From positions 1-6,793 of the forward strand of contig JAFZQQ010000372.1 in assembly GCA_017620315.1 (NCBI GenBank): DNA of 6,793 nucleotides, written 5' to 3'. The position numbers were made by a program, and so were the translations under genes. The notes beneath the pieces are model-generated. The model did not search any database. It was not told the DNA's origin and was given only the letters and a program-made list of their open reading frames with translations. How positions within the stretch are numbered: the stretch's first letter is position 1; every line of letters begins with the position of its first letter. Of this stretch, positions 1-6,016 are shown piece after piece. The DNA is from Oscillospiraceae bacterium. Lineage in GTDB: Bacteria; Bacillota; Clostridia; Oscillospirales; Oscillospiraceae.

Positions 1-1004
1 AGATAAATGCCCGTGAAATAGAGCACCGCGGGCAGGATCGCCTTGAGAGCGACGGTGCCGTAGGGAACGCCCATATACTCCGCCATAAGGAACGCCGCGG
101 CGCCCATGATGGGGGGCATGATCTGGCCGCCGGTCGACGCCGCGGCCTCGACCGCGCCGGCGAACTCGGGCTTGTAGCCGCATTTCTTCATCATCGGGAT
201 CGTGACCGAGCCGGTGGTGACGGTGTTGCCGACAGAGGAGCCGGACACCATGCCGCACAGCGCGGAGGAAATGACCGCGACCTTTGCGGGGCCGCCCGCG
301 CTCGAGCCGCACAGGCTGTTGGCGAGATCGATGAAGAACGCGGAGATGCCGGTACGTTCAAGGAACGCGCCGAAGATGATAAACACGACGATGTACTTCG
401 CGCAGACGTTGATCGGCGTGTTCATGACGCCGGTGGTGGTGTAGAACAGGTCGTAGATCACCTTGCCGAAACGGACGTTCGCAAAGGTGTAGACCAACAG
501 CGCGCCGACAACGCACAGAATGGGAATACCGACGCAGCGGCGGCACAGCTCCATCAAAGCAAGTATGGAGAGGATCGCCATTGCGACCATATACCAGTCG
601 CGCGTGACTGTGGTCGCCATCTGAATGATGGTTTTGGCATTGATCGCAAAATAGAAAAACGGCGCGGCGCCAAGAACCATAATGACGATGTCGTACCACG
701 GAAGATGGTTGGGCTTCTGCTCGCCCTTCTTGATGGGATAGTGCAGATAGCCGAGGATCAGTATCATGCCGAGGAACATAGTCAGACGAACCTCGGGAAG
801 CGCGGTGCTGAAAAGCGTGACATAGATGGAATAGAGCGAGAACGCGACGGAGAGAAGGCGGACGACGAGCTTGGGCGTACCCTCCCACAGACGTGTGTTG
901 GACTCGTTGTCGTACTTCTTCATTATCGCCTCGACGTCGGCTGCGGTGCCAACGTCGACGTCCGGCGTCATGCCGTTAAGGTTTTCGTTTTCGTTTGTGC
1001 TCAT
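1..1004 (-). CDS. TRAP transporter fused permease (DctQM-type 4TM/12TM), N-terminal part, truncated by window edge
   Basis: This is the membrane component of a TRAP (tripartite ATP-independent periplasmic) importer, with the small and large membrane subunits fused, as is usual for partners of TAXI-type binding proteins. I translated the frame by hand: it is open for 334 codons from the ATG at 1004-1002 to the left edge, so perhaps half of a protein that is usually 600-700 aa is present. After a hydrophilic, acidic N-terminus of about 45 residues, hydrophobic segments follow at about 46-68, 74-88, 104-120, 137-152, 158-174 and 203-216. The diagnostic large-subunit region is at about 252-300: SGSSVGNTVTTGSVTIPMMK followed by a Gly-Tyr and then TGGQIMPPIMGA, the conserved Gly/Asn/Thr-rich transport motif. 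The start is supported by GGGAGGAG at 1013-1020, 8 nt upstream. It lies 114 nt after the binding-protein gene with no promoter evident between them, so the two are probably co-transcribed. The substrate cannot be told from the sequence. Confidence 0.93.
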   Translation of the reverse strand, partial: MSTNENENLNGMTPDVDVGTAADVEAIMKKYDNESNTRLWEGTPKLVVRLLSVAFSLYSIYVTLFSTALPEVRLTMFLGMILILGYLHYPIKKGEQKPNHLPWYDIVIMVLGAAPFFYFAINAKTIIQMATTVTRDWYMVAMAILSILALMELCRRCVGIPILCVVGALLVYTFANVRFGKVIYDLFYTTTGVMNTPINVCAKYIVVFIIFGAFLERTGISAFFIDLANSLCGSSAGGPAKVAVISSALCGMVSGSSVGNTVTTGSVTIPMMKKCGYKPEFAGAVEAAASTGGQIMPPIMGAAAFLMAEYMGVPYGTVALKAILPAVLYFTGIY

Positions 1005-1050
1005 AGGCGGATCTCCTCCCAAATACTGCCATTGTCCCCTTTTTCGGGAA

Positions 1051-1082
1051 CGGCTGCGGCGGGAACAGACCCGCCGCAGCCG
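1051..1082 (-). other. intercistronic stem-loop between TAXI binding-protein and permease genes
   Basis: A perfect 13-bp GC-rich inverted repeat (CGGCTGCGGCGGG at 1051-1063, CCCGCCGCAGCCG at 1070-1082) with a 6-nt loop lies in the 114-nt gap between the two TRAP genes. On the minus strand no U-run follows; the next bases are TTCCCGAAAAAGG, so it does not look like a full intrinsic terminator. The position suits an mRNA 3'-end stabiliser or attenuator, which would give more binding protein than permease, as known for other transporter operons such as malE-malF. That role is inference; the hairpin itself is certain. Confidence 0.8.
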
Positions 1083-1118
1083 ATCATAGCTTCAAGCGAT
1101 TTGACGCTGATTAGCGAA

Positions 1119-2075
1119 TTACTTGGTCGGGACGGTGATGCCCTTCTCGGTGAAGTACTTCGCAGCGCCGGGATGATAAGGAACGGAGCCGTAGGAAGCG
1201 GCGAACTGAAGGTTGAGCTCGGCGCCCTTGGCATGAGCCGCGGTGATATCATCAATGTTGTTGTAGATGGTGGAGACGAAGTTGTAAACATCGTCGGCAG
1301 CTACGTCGTCACGGGCGATAACAACTGCCATGACCGCGACCGTGGTGGCGTCCTCGGGCAGATTGTAAGCACTCTTGGAAATGACGTTCTTGCTGTAGTA
1401 GGGGGAATCGGCAACCAGCTGGTTGATGTGAGCGTCGTCCAGGCTGACCAGATAGACCTGACGCGTGGCGGCGAGGGAGGTGATGGCGGTGGTGGGAGCG
1501 CCCGCGACGACGAACGCCGCGTCGATCTTACCATCCTGCAGAGCCTCGACGCTGTCGCCGAAGGACTGATAGGTCGGGTTGATGCCGGTGTCGGCGTCAA
1601 TGCCATAGGCGCCGAGAACGTCGACCGCGTTGAAGTAAACGCCGGAGCCCGCGGCACCGATGGAGACGTTCTTGCCGGCGAGATCGGCAACGCTCTTGAT
1701 GTTCGGGTCGAGCGTGACGATCTGAACCTGCTCCATATAGAGAGCCGCTACCGTGGAGAAGTTGTCGACCTTGCCGCTTTCGGCAAAGAGACGAGTTCCG
1801 TTATACGCATAAGCGCCAACGTCGGACTGAACGAAGCCGAGCTGGGCGTCGCCCGCCTGCAGAGCCTCGATGTTCGCCTTGGAGCCGCCGGAGGTAATGG
1901 CCGTGACGTTGGTGTTGCTCTTGTCGCTGACCTTACCGGCAATAACCGTGCCGAAGCCGTAGTAGGTACCCTGATCGCCGCCGGTGGTGAAGGTCAGGTT
2001 ACCGCCCTTGCCGCCGCACGCCGCGAGAGCGAGCACCATAACCGCAGCAAGGACAAGCGCATAGATCTTTTTCAT
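1119..2075 (-). CDS. TAXI-family TRAP transporter solute-binding lipoprotein
   Basis: This 318-aa protein is the extracytoplasmic receptor of the TRAP importer and delivers its ligand to the fused permease encoded just downstream. The N-terminus is a lipoprotein signal: MKK, a hydrophobic stretch and the lipobox LAAC with Cys20 as the expected lipidated residue, so the mature protein is tethered to the outer face of the membrane. The TAXI (NMT1-like) signature follows: LTFTTGGDQGTYYGFG at about 27-42, a T-S-G-G-S motif with ANIEALQAGDAQLGFVQSD at about 68-86, and an IGAAGSGVY segment near 138-146, the usual ligand-cleft loops. The length is normal for the family (about 310-340 aa). The start is supported by AAGGAG at 2084-2089, 8 nt upstream. 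It is the first gene of the operon, with a good promoter at 2132-2160. TAXI proteins bind varied ligands such as glutamate and other carboxylates; the ligand here is unknown. Confidence 0.95.
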   Translation of the reverse strand: MKKIYALVLAAVMVLALAACGGKGGNLTFTTGGDQGTYYGFGTVIAGKVSDKSNTNVTAITSGGSKANIEALQAGDAQLGFVQSDVGAYAYNGTRLFAESGKVDNFSTVAALYMEQVQIVTLDPNIKSVADLAGKNVSIGAAGSGVYFNAVDVLGAYGIDADTGINPTYQSFGDSVEALQDGKIDAAFVVAGAPTTAITSLAATRQVYLVSLDDAHINQLVADSPYYSKNVISKSAYNLPEDATTVAVMAVVIARDDVAADDVYNFVSTIYNNIDDITAAHAKGAELNLQFAASYGSVPYHPGAAKYFTEKGITVPTK

Positions 2076-2131
2076 TTCACAATCTCCTTTTCAAATAATT
2101 CCGATAGCCGAAGCCATCAATGGATGGAATC

Positions 2132-2160
2132 ATTTTATCTTTTTTATGAATAATATGCAA
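2132..2160 (-). promoter_or_regulatory. sigma-A-type promoter of the TRAP operon
   Basis: On the minus strand, TTGCAT (2155-2160) and TAAAAT (2132-2137) are separated by exactly 17 bp, close to the vegetative consensus. Transcription should begin near 2125, giving a leader of about 50 nt that includes the AAGGAG site. A-rich DNA just upstream (2161-2215) could act as an UP element. AAAAGCTC occurs twice there on the minus strand (2161-2168 and 2212-2219), the first copy abutting the -35 box; whether this is a regulator site is unknown. Confidence 0.75.
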
Positions 2161-2230
2161 GAGCTTTTTCAAATTTTCCGTTTTATTGCCAAAATTATTT
2201 TTTGATTTTTGGAGCTTTTGTACAGTAAAG

Positions 2231-2267
2231 CGGCACGGCTTTGGTCATAACGCCCAAAGCCGTGCCG
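2231..2267 (-). terminator. hairpin at the 3' end of thrS, probable terminator with weak U-tract
   Basis: A perfect 14-bp inverted repeat (CGGCACGGCTTTGG at 2231-2244 and its complement at 2254-2267) with a 9-nt loop begins 19 nt after the thrS stop codon. On the minus strand it is followed by CTTTACTGT, only moderately U-rich, so termination may be partial or Rho-assisted. It separates thrS from the TRAP promoter downstream. Confidence 0.7.
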
Positions 2268-2285
2268 GATACGTGTGTAACGAAC

Positions 2286-4067
<1,782 letters not shown>

Positions 4068-4100
4068 GATGATAGTCTCCTTTTCGATTATTCGGGGCGG

Positions 4101-4143
4101 ATAAAAAAGAATCCCACCCCTGATTTAAGTTCAGGGGTGGGAT
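4101..4143 (-). terminator. T-box intrinsic terminator in the thrS leader
   Basis: A perfect 13-bp stem (ATCCCACCCCTGA at 4111-4123 against 4131-4143) with a 7-nt loop is followed on the minus strand by TCTTTTTTAT (4110-4101). This is a strong Rho-independent terminator 34 nt ahead of the thrS start codon. Its 5' arm on the RNA shares bases with the antiterminator (4132-4174), so the two structures exclude each other. It is expected to form when tRNA-Thr is charged. Confidence 0.95.
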
Positions 4144-4174
4144 GTAAACAGCTACATTCCACGGTTCCACCCTG
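4132..4174 (-). promoter_or_regulatory. T-box antiterminator with UGGA bulge
   Basis: On the RNA, CAGGG (4174-4170) pairs with CCCTG (4136-4132). GTGG-A-ATGTA pairs with TACAT-C-CCAC around a 6-nt loop, with one A/C mismatch. The two helices flank the 7-nt bulge UGGAACC, the canonical T-box bulge (consensus AGGGUGGNACC). UGG pairs with the CCA end of uncharged tRNA; the variable base is A, which predicts a U discriminator base on the cognate tRNA-Thr. Every pairing was checked by eye. Confidence 0.93.
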
Positions 4175-4249
4175 CTTACGGCTCGCGCCGTCGCTCGTGT
4201 CCTCTGTAACGGGAGGGCCCGTCCCGCTCATCGCGGGCCGCTCGGGAGT

Positions 4250-4252
4250 GGT
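4250..4252 (-). promoter_or_regulatory. T-box specifier codon ACC (Thr)
   Basis: In the specifier loop the RNA reads CAGUACCA. Taking ACC as the codon matches the downstream thrS. CCA (Pro) one base later is the alternative frame and would not fit the gene. Pairing would be with the tRNA-Thr whose anticodon is GGU. The loop boundaries are seen directly; the exact triplet is inferred from context. Confidence 0.75.
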
Positions 4253-4345
4253 ACTGCCGGTTCGTCCGCAGAACGCTCGCACCAAACGCGTCCCTCTCTG
4301 CGCGGCCCTTGCCGGTTTCTTCTCCGTCATCGCATTTATGGATGA

Positions 4346-4374
4346 AGTTTAGCACCGCGCGGACATGATGTCAA
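4346..4374 (-). promoter_or_regulatory. near-consensus promoter of thrS
   Basis: On the minus strand, a perfect -35 box TTGACA (4369-4374) and TAAACT (4346-4351) lie 17 bp apart. The start of transcription would fall near 4339, immediately before stem I of the T-box. A strong constitutive promoter with control by attenuation is the usual T-box arrangement. Confidence 0.88.
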
Positions 4375-4426
4375 TAGGGGAAATGCGGCAAAGGCAGATA
4401 TTGCTTATGATGAAGGCTTTGGCCGA

Positions 4427-4585
4427 TTATTCTTCTGTCGGCGAAGCTTCTATGTAAAGATCCTCCGCCTGCTGTTCGGCGTTGATCAAAATGTTTTTGG
4501 CGTTAAGCGGATCTCCGCCGTCGATTGCTTCAATGGCTTTTTCCACCGCGTCGATCATCAAATTGTAGAGCTTTTGATAGTTCAT
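4427..4585 (-). CDS. small acidic helical protein, 52 aa, paralogue of the 60-aa protein at 5469-5651
   Basis: I found this frame by translating the minus strand: ATG at 4585-4583, TAA at 4429-4427, 52 aa. It begins MNYQKLYNLM and ends ASPTEE. A GGAGGAG ribosome site at 4593-4599, 7 nt upstream, is excellent support for a real gene. The protein is acidic, without Cys, signal peptide or membrane segment, and should form two amphipathic helices split by GGDP (about 23-26). Residues line up with the 60-aa protein with one single-residue gap near the N-terminus: about 19 identities in 48 positions, including KLY, VE-A-E, AE and Y--AS. The function is unknown; I recall similar short unnamed proteins in gut Firmicutes but cannot assign a family name. 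It is transcribed away from the HTH gene across a 99-bp region and lies head-to-tail upstream of thrS, which has its own promoter. A DNA-binding role is not suggested by the sequence; a protein-binding adaptor is possible. Confidence 0.82.
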   Translation of the reverse strand: MNYQKLYNLMIDAVEKAIEAIDGGDPLNAKNILINAEQQAEDLYIEASPTEE

Positions 4586-4600
4586 TGATAGTCTCCTCCG

Positions 4601-4630
4601 TCTGTAACGATATTAACCGATATTGGTCAA
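4601..4630 (-). promoter_or_regulatory. possible promoter of the 52-aa gene
   Basis: On the minus strand, TTGACC (4625-4630) is one base from the -35 consensus. The best -10 candidate is TACAGA (4601-4606) at 18 bp, a poor match and very close to the ribosome site. The region is also the upstream region of the divergent HTH gene, so both could be controlled together. Confidence 0.35.
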
Positions 4631-4639
4631 TACTAATAT
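4611..4639 (+). promoter_or_regulatory. possible promoter of the HTH regulator gene
   Basis: A consensus-like -10 box TAATAT (4634-4639) has a weak -35 candidate TATTAA (4611-4616) at 17 bp. Transcription would start near 4646, leaving a leader of about 39 nt before the ATG at 4685. The weak -35 box and the surrounding repeats suggest regulated expression. Confidence 0.45.
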
Positions 4640-4656
4640 ACACTTATTTCGGTTAA
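4613..4656. repeat. 8-bp inverted repeat TTAACCGA/TCGGTTAA spanning the HTH promoter
   Basis: TTAACCGA at 4613-4620 and its exact complement TCGGTTAA at 4649-4656 flank the -10-like TAATAT at 4634-4639. CGATATT is also directly repeated at 4608-4614 and 4618-4624, one helical turn apart, and ACCGATATTGGT (4617-4628) is a near palindrome. Such sites between divergent genes often bind the regulator encoded there; that the HTH protein binds here is inference. Confidence 0.6.
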
Positions 4657-4684
4657 CATTCAAGTGGAGAGGGGCTTGAATGTT

Positions 4685-4906
4685 ATGATCTCGTATGACA
4701 ATTTGTGGGCGGTGATGAAGGAACGGGGCATTACGCAATATGCCCTGATCAAGCAATACCACATCAGCCCCGGGCAGATCACCCGGCTCAAGCGAAACGA
4801 AAGTGTGAGCACGCATACAATAGATGTGTTCTGTGGGATACTTGATTGCAGAGTGGAGGATATCATGACCTACAGGAAAGACCCTGAACAGCAGCTCTCC
4901 GAATGA
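4685..4906 (+). CDS. small Cro/C1-type HTH transcriptional regulator, 73 aa
   Basis: This is a single-domain DNA-binding protein of the Xre-like HTH type seen in many Clostridia (resembling Pfam HTH_26). The sequence is MISYDNLWAVMKERGITQYA at 1-20, then the turn and recognition helix around HISPGQITRLKRNESV (26-41), and helices 4-5 in STHTIDVFCGILDCRVEDIM (42-61). The C-terminal tail is short and charged. I place the start at the ATG at 4685: GGAGAGGGG at 4666-4674 is 10 nt upstream, whereas a GTG at 4664 would overlap that site and has none of its own. The domain begins at residue 1 in relatives. There is no effector or dimerisation domain, so it probably acts as a small local repressor. 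It is divergent from the 52-aa gene and ends at a terminator shared with the lipoprotein gene. Confidence 0.9.
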   Translation: MISYDNLWAVMKERGITQYALIKQYHISPGQITRLKRNESVSTHTIDVFCGILDCRVEDIMTYRKDPEQQLSE

Positions 4907-4917
4907 AATACAGACAA

Positions 4918-4945
4918 AAAAAGCGGCTCGATTGAGCCGCTTTTT
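4918..4945. terminator. bidirectional intrinsic terminator between HTH gene and lipoprotein gene
   Basis: GCGGCTC (4923-4929), a 4-nt loop and GAGCCGC (4934-4940) are flanked by an A-run (4916-4922) and TTTTT (4941-4945), so the stem extends to 12 bp and works on both strands. It closes the HTH gene (plus) and the lipoprotein gene (minus). The lipoprotein stop codon abuts the hairpin and shares position 4945 with it. Confidence 0.92.
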
Positions 4946-5373
4946 CAGTCGACGGTGCTCCAGCTCGCGTTCTCGCCGTCGAGGATGAAGCCGTCCGTGT
5001 CGTGGACGCGGCCGTTCTCGAGCATGCGCGCGTAGTTGTCGCCCGCCTTTGCCGCGCGGTGCACCGACGCGGCGTCGGAATAGTCGACGACGGAGCGGTA
5101 GCCGGCGTTGTTGTATGCGGTATAGCCGCCGTTGTAGCCGTAAGCGCGGTTGACCGCGCCGGTCACGCTGCCGAGACCGCCGTTCGCGGTGTCGGTGTTC
5201 GCCGTTGCGCCGCTGTAGGTGCCGGTGTTGTAGCCGCTGCCGTCGTTGTGCATGGTGTCGGTCGCGGTCGTGCCGCTCTCGGTCGCGCCGTAGCCGTCGG
5301 AGACGTTTCCGCAGCCCGCGAGCGGAAGCGAGAGCAGCATGACCGCCGCAGTGATCGCAAGGGTTCGTTTCAT
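4945..5373 (-). CDS. low-complexity Gly/Tyr/Thr/Asn-rich lipoprotein of unknown function, 142 aa
   Basis: I do not recognise the family. The N-terminus is a clear lipoprotein signal: MKRTLAITAAVMLLSLPLAG followed by Cys21, so the protein should be lipid-anchored on the outer face of the membrane. Residues about 22-95 are low in complexity, rich in Gly, Thr, Ala, Asn and Tyr with short GYN/GY/TA repeats (for example NRAYGYNGGYTAYNNAGYR at about 75-93), and probably disordered or adhesive. The last 45 residues look folded: ASVHRAAKAGDNYARMLENG, then VHDTDGFILDGENASWS. There are no Cys residues beyond Cys21 and no membrane span. The start is backed by AAGGAG at 5382-5387. It follows the 60-aa gene by 95 nt on the same strand with no strong terminator between, so co-transcription is possible. 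A cell-surface or spore-coat-related role is conceivable but unproven. Confidence 0.88.
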   Translation of the reverse strand: MKRTLAITAAVMLLSLPLAGCGNVSDGYGATESGTTATDTMHNDGSGYNTGTYSGATANTDTANGGLGSVTGAVNRAYGYNGGYTAYNNAGYRSVVDYSDAASVHRAAKAGDNYARMLENGRVHDTDGFILDGENASWSTVD

Positions 5374-5409
5374 TGCGAAATTCTCCTTACTCCTATTTGC
5401 GATACCCGA

Positions 5410-5422
5410 CGCATAGTATGCG
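5410..5422. repeat. 13-bp palindrome upstream of the lipoprotein gene
   Basis: CGCATA-G-TATGCG is a perfect palindrome with a one-base centre in the 95-nt gap before the lipoprotein gene. On the minus strand it contains TACTAT (5413-5418), a possible -10 box, although no -35 box is visible at the right distance. It could be an operator; no protein can be assigned to it. Confidence 0.45.
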
Positions 5423-5468
5423 GAAAAAATGAAAAGAGTTTCGCGTTAAATCATGGAGAAAGCGGCGC

Positions 5469-5651
5469 TTATTGCTTGCGCATTTTGCTTTCTGCAGGCT
5501 CTTCACTCGCAGTGACATATGTTTCTTCCGCGTCGTTGAGCGCGTCCAGCAGCGTTTTCCTTGCCTGAATCAGTTTTCCCTCGTCCATCAGCTCCAAAGC
5601 GTCCTCGACCTTGCCGAACAGTGTAAAATAGAGTTTTTTGTAAAGCTCCAT
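5469..5651 (-). CDS. small acidic helical protein, 60 aa, paralogue of the 52-aa protein at 4427-4585
   Basis: The protein begins MELYKKLYFTLFGKVEDALE and ends with the basic tail KMRKQ. Like its paralogue it should form two amphipathic helices, joined here at DEGK (about 23-26), and it has no signal or membrane segment. Shared positions include the Tyr, Lys, KLY start, VE-A, AE and Y--AS near the end. I choose the ATG at 5651 because AGAGGAG (5659-5665) sits 7 nt before it; the upstream in-frame TTG at 5669 lies before that site. Its promoter is at 5688-5716. It is divergent from the RHH-like gene and upstream of the lipoprotein gene on the same strand. The function is unknown; the doubling of this protein beside two different small DNA-binding proteins suggests a role linked to them, which is inference. 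Confidence 0.87.
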   Translation of the reverse strand: MELYKKLYFTLFGKVEDALELMDEGKLIQARKTLLDALNDAEETYVTASEEPAESKMRKQ

Positions 5652-5687
5652 CGCAATTCTCCTCTGCAAAACAATCGTGCAACAAAT

Positions 5688-5716
5688 ATATTACAGCAAC
5701 AAAAATGGAATTGCAA
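5688..5716 (-). promoter_or_regulatory. promoter of the 60-aa gene
   Basis: On the minus strand, TTGCAA (5711-5716) and TAATAT (5688-5693) are 17 bp apart, a good vegetative promoter. Transcription would start near 5681, about 30 nt before the ATG. TTGCAA is its own reverse complement, so the same hexamer can also serve as a -35 box for the opposite strand. Confidence 0.72.
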
Positions 5717-5737
5717 TACGATAGTAGCACATAATGT
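5711..5737 (+). promoter_or_regulatory. possible promoter of the RHH-like gene
   Basis: TTGCAA (5711-5716) and TAATGT (5732-5737) are separated by 15 bp, shorter than the optimum of 17, so the promoter may be weak or need activation. The -10 box overlaps the ATG at 5734, which argues against that ATG being used as the start. Confidence 0.4.
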
Positions 5738-5742
5738 ATTGC

Positions 5743-5747
5743 GAGGG
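5743..5747 (+). promoter_or_regulatory. ribosome binding site deciding the GTG start
   Basis: GAGGG ends 7 nt before the GTG at 5755, and nothing comparable precedes the in-frame ATG at 5734. It therefore selects the GTG start. Confidence 0.7.
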
Positions 5748-5754
5748 TGATTGT

Positions 5755-5949
5755 GTGGCTAAGTTTAAGATCCCCAAAGTGCCGCCGACAACAAACAAAA
5801 GCGTTCGATTTCCAAATGATGTGCTGGAGCGTGTAGAATCGGCAATTCAGGGAATGGATTGCACTTTTTCCGCGTTTGTTGTCGAGGCGGTGCGCGTTGC
5901 ACTGGACAGTCTGGACGAGGAAAACAGTGGCGGGAACTCGGCGGATTAA
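5755..5949 (+). CDS. small ribbon-helix-helix-like (Arc/CopG-type) protein, 64 aa
   Basis: This is a probable small DNA-binding protein. With a GTG start it reads MAKFKIPKVPPTTN followed by a short strand KSVRFP (15-20), helix A NDVLERVESAIQG (21-33) and helix B TFSAFVVEAVRVALDSL (37-53), the order of a ribbon-helix-helix fold. It ends in an acidic, Gly/Ser-rich tail. The sequence resembles unnamed clostridial proteins of the YlcI/YnfO or DUF3950 kind, where KSVRFP and SAFVxEAVR recur; this is from memory. RHH proteins dimerise and insert the paired strands into the major groove; here Lys15, Ser16 and Arg18 would face DNA. It is divergent from the 60-aa gene and ends at a terminator shared with etfA. 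No toxin gene lies beside it in the usual co-directional order, so an antitoxin role is not supported. Confidence 0.82.
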   Translation: MAKFKIPKVPPTTNKSVRFPNDVLERVESAIQGMDCTFSAFVVEAVRVALDSLDEENSGGNSAD

Positions 5950-5964
5950 TTGAATGAAGCAAGT

Positions 5965-6002
5965 AAAAAAGTGGAGAGAACAGGCGTTCTCCCCACTTTT
6001 TT
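5965..6002. terminator. bidirectional intrinsic terminator between RHH-like gene and etfA
   Basis: GTGG-A-GAGAAC (5971-5981), loop AGGC and GTTCTC-C-CCAC (5986-5996) form an 11-position stem with one A/C mismatch. AAAAAA lies on the left and TTTTTT (5997-6002) on the right. It serves the RHH-like gene (plus) and etfA (minus), which converge here. Confidence 0.92.
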
Positions 6003-6016
6003 ATGGAAAAATAAAA

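Larger units (their letters stand above)
4101..4339 (-). ncRNA. T-box riboswitch (tRNA-Thr sensing) controlling thrS
   Basis: This cis-acting leader reads the charging state of tRNA-Thr and permits thrS transcription when uncharged tRNA binds. In stem I, GGAG (4325-4322) pairs with CTCC (4248-4245) and CCGG (4315-4312) with CCGG (4260-4257). They bound an internal loop of AAGAAA opposite CAGTACCA, matching the GAA/AGUA loop-E pattern of specifier loops. The threonine codon ACC lies in it at 4252-4250. Below it, AUGAC and CGAG flank the stem as in the kink-turn (GA) motif. The distal pair AGAGAGG (4299-4293) and TTTGGTGCGAGC (4286-4275) fits the interlocked T-loops that stack on the tRNA elbow. 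A GCGGG/CCCGC hairpin lies between stem I and the antiterminator. Terminator and antiterminator are listed separately. Leader length is about 270 nt from the predicted transcription start, normal for a T-box. Confidence 0.95.
5679..5742. repeat. direct and inverted repeats in the divergent promoter region
   Basis: GCAACAAA occurs directly repeated at 5679-5686 and 5696-5703, over the minus-strand -10 region. GCAATAC (5713-5719) and GTATTGC (5736-5742) form an exact 7-bp inverted repeat with a 16-bp gap over the plus-strand -10 box. Ribbon-helix-helix proteins commonly bind short repeats of this kind in their own promoter; binding by the adjacent gene product is inference. Confidence 0.5.

Noticed and set aside
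705..2153. A 482-codon open frame on the plus strand opposite the TRAP genes
   Set aside because: It spans two real genes, their intergenic hairpin and the promoter on the other strand, and its residue usage is that of an antisense shadow.
4386..4425. Imperfect stem (CGGC-C-AAAG with CTTTGCCG) just after the 52-aa gene, considered as its terminator
   Set aside because: It has a bulge, a loop of more than 20 nt and no U-tract, so termination cannot be claimed. Read-through into the thrS leader is possible.
4664..4684. Longer N-terminus for the HTH protein from a GTG at 4664
   Set aside because: That GTG overlaps the purine-rich ribosome site that best serves the ATG at 4685, and the domain begins right at that ATG.
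4913..4946. A-rich and T-rich runs considered as insertion-sequence or recombination ends
   Set aside because: They are the flanks of an ordinary bidirectional terminator hairpin; no target duplication or transposase is present in the window.
5002..5568. A 188-codon plus-strand frame over the lipoprotein gene
   Set aside because: It is Val/Ala/Arg-rich from the complement of Gly/Thr/Tyr codons and has no ribosome site. The minus frame has a lipoprotein signal, ribosome site and terminator.
5734..5754. ATG at 5734 as start of the RHH-like gene
   Set aside because: It overlaps the probable -10 box and has no ribosome site. The GTG at 5755 has GAGGG at 7 nt and starts the MAKFK sequence.
4427..5949. 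Toxin-antitoxin system formed by the small genes
   Set aside because: Classical type II pairs are co-directional and overlapping, with a recognisable toxin. Here the pairs are divergent and neither small acidic protein resembles a toxin family.
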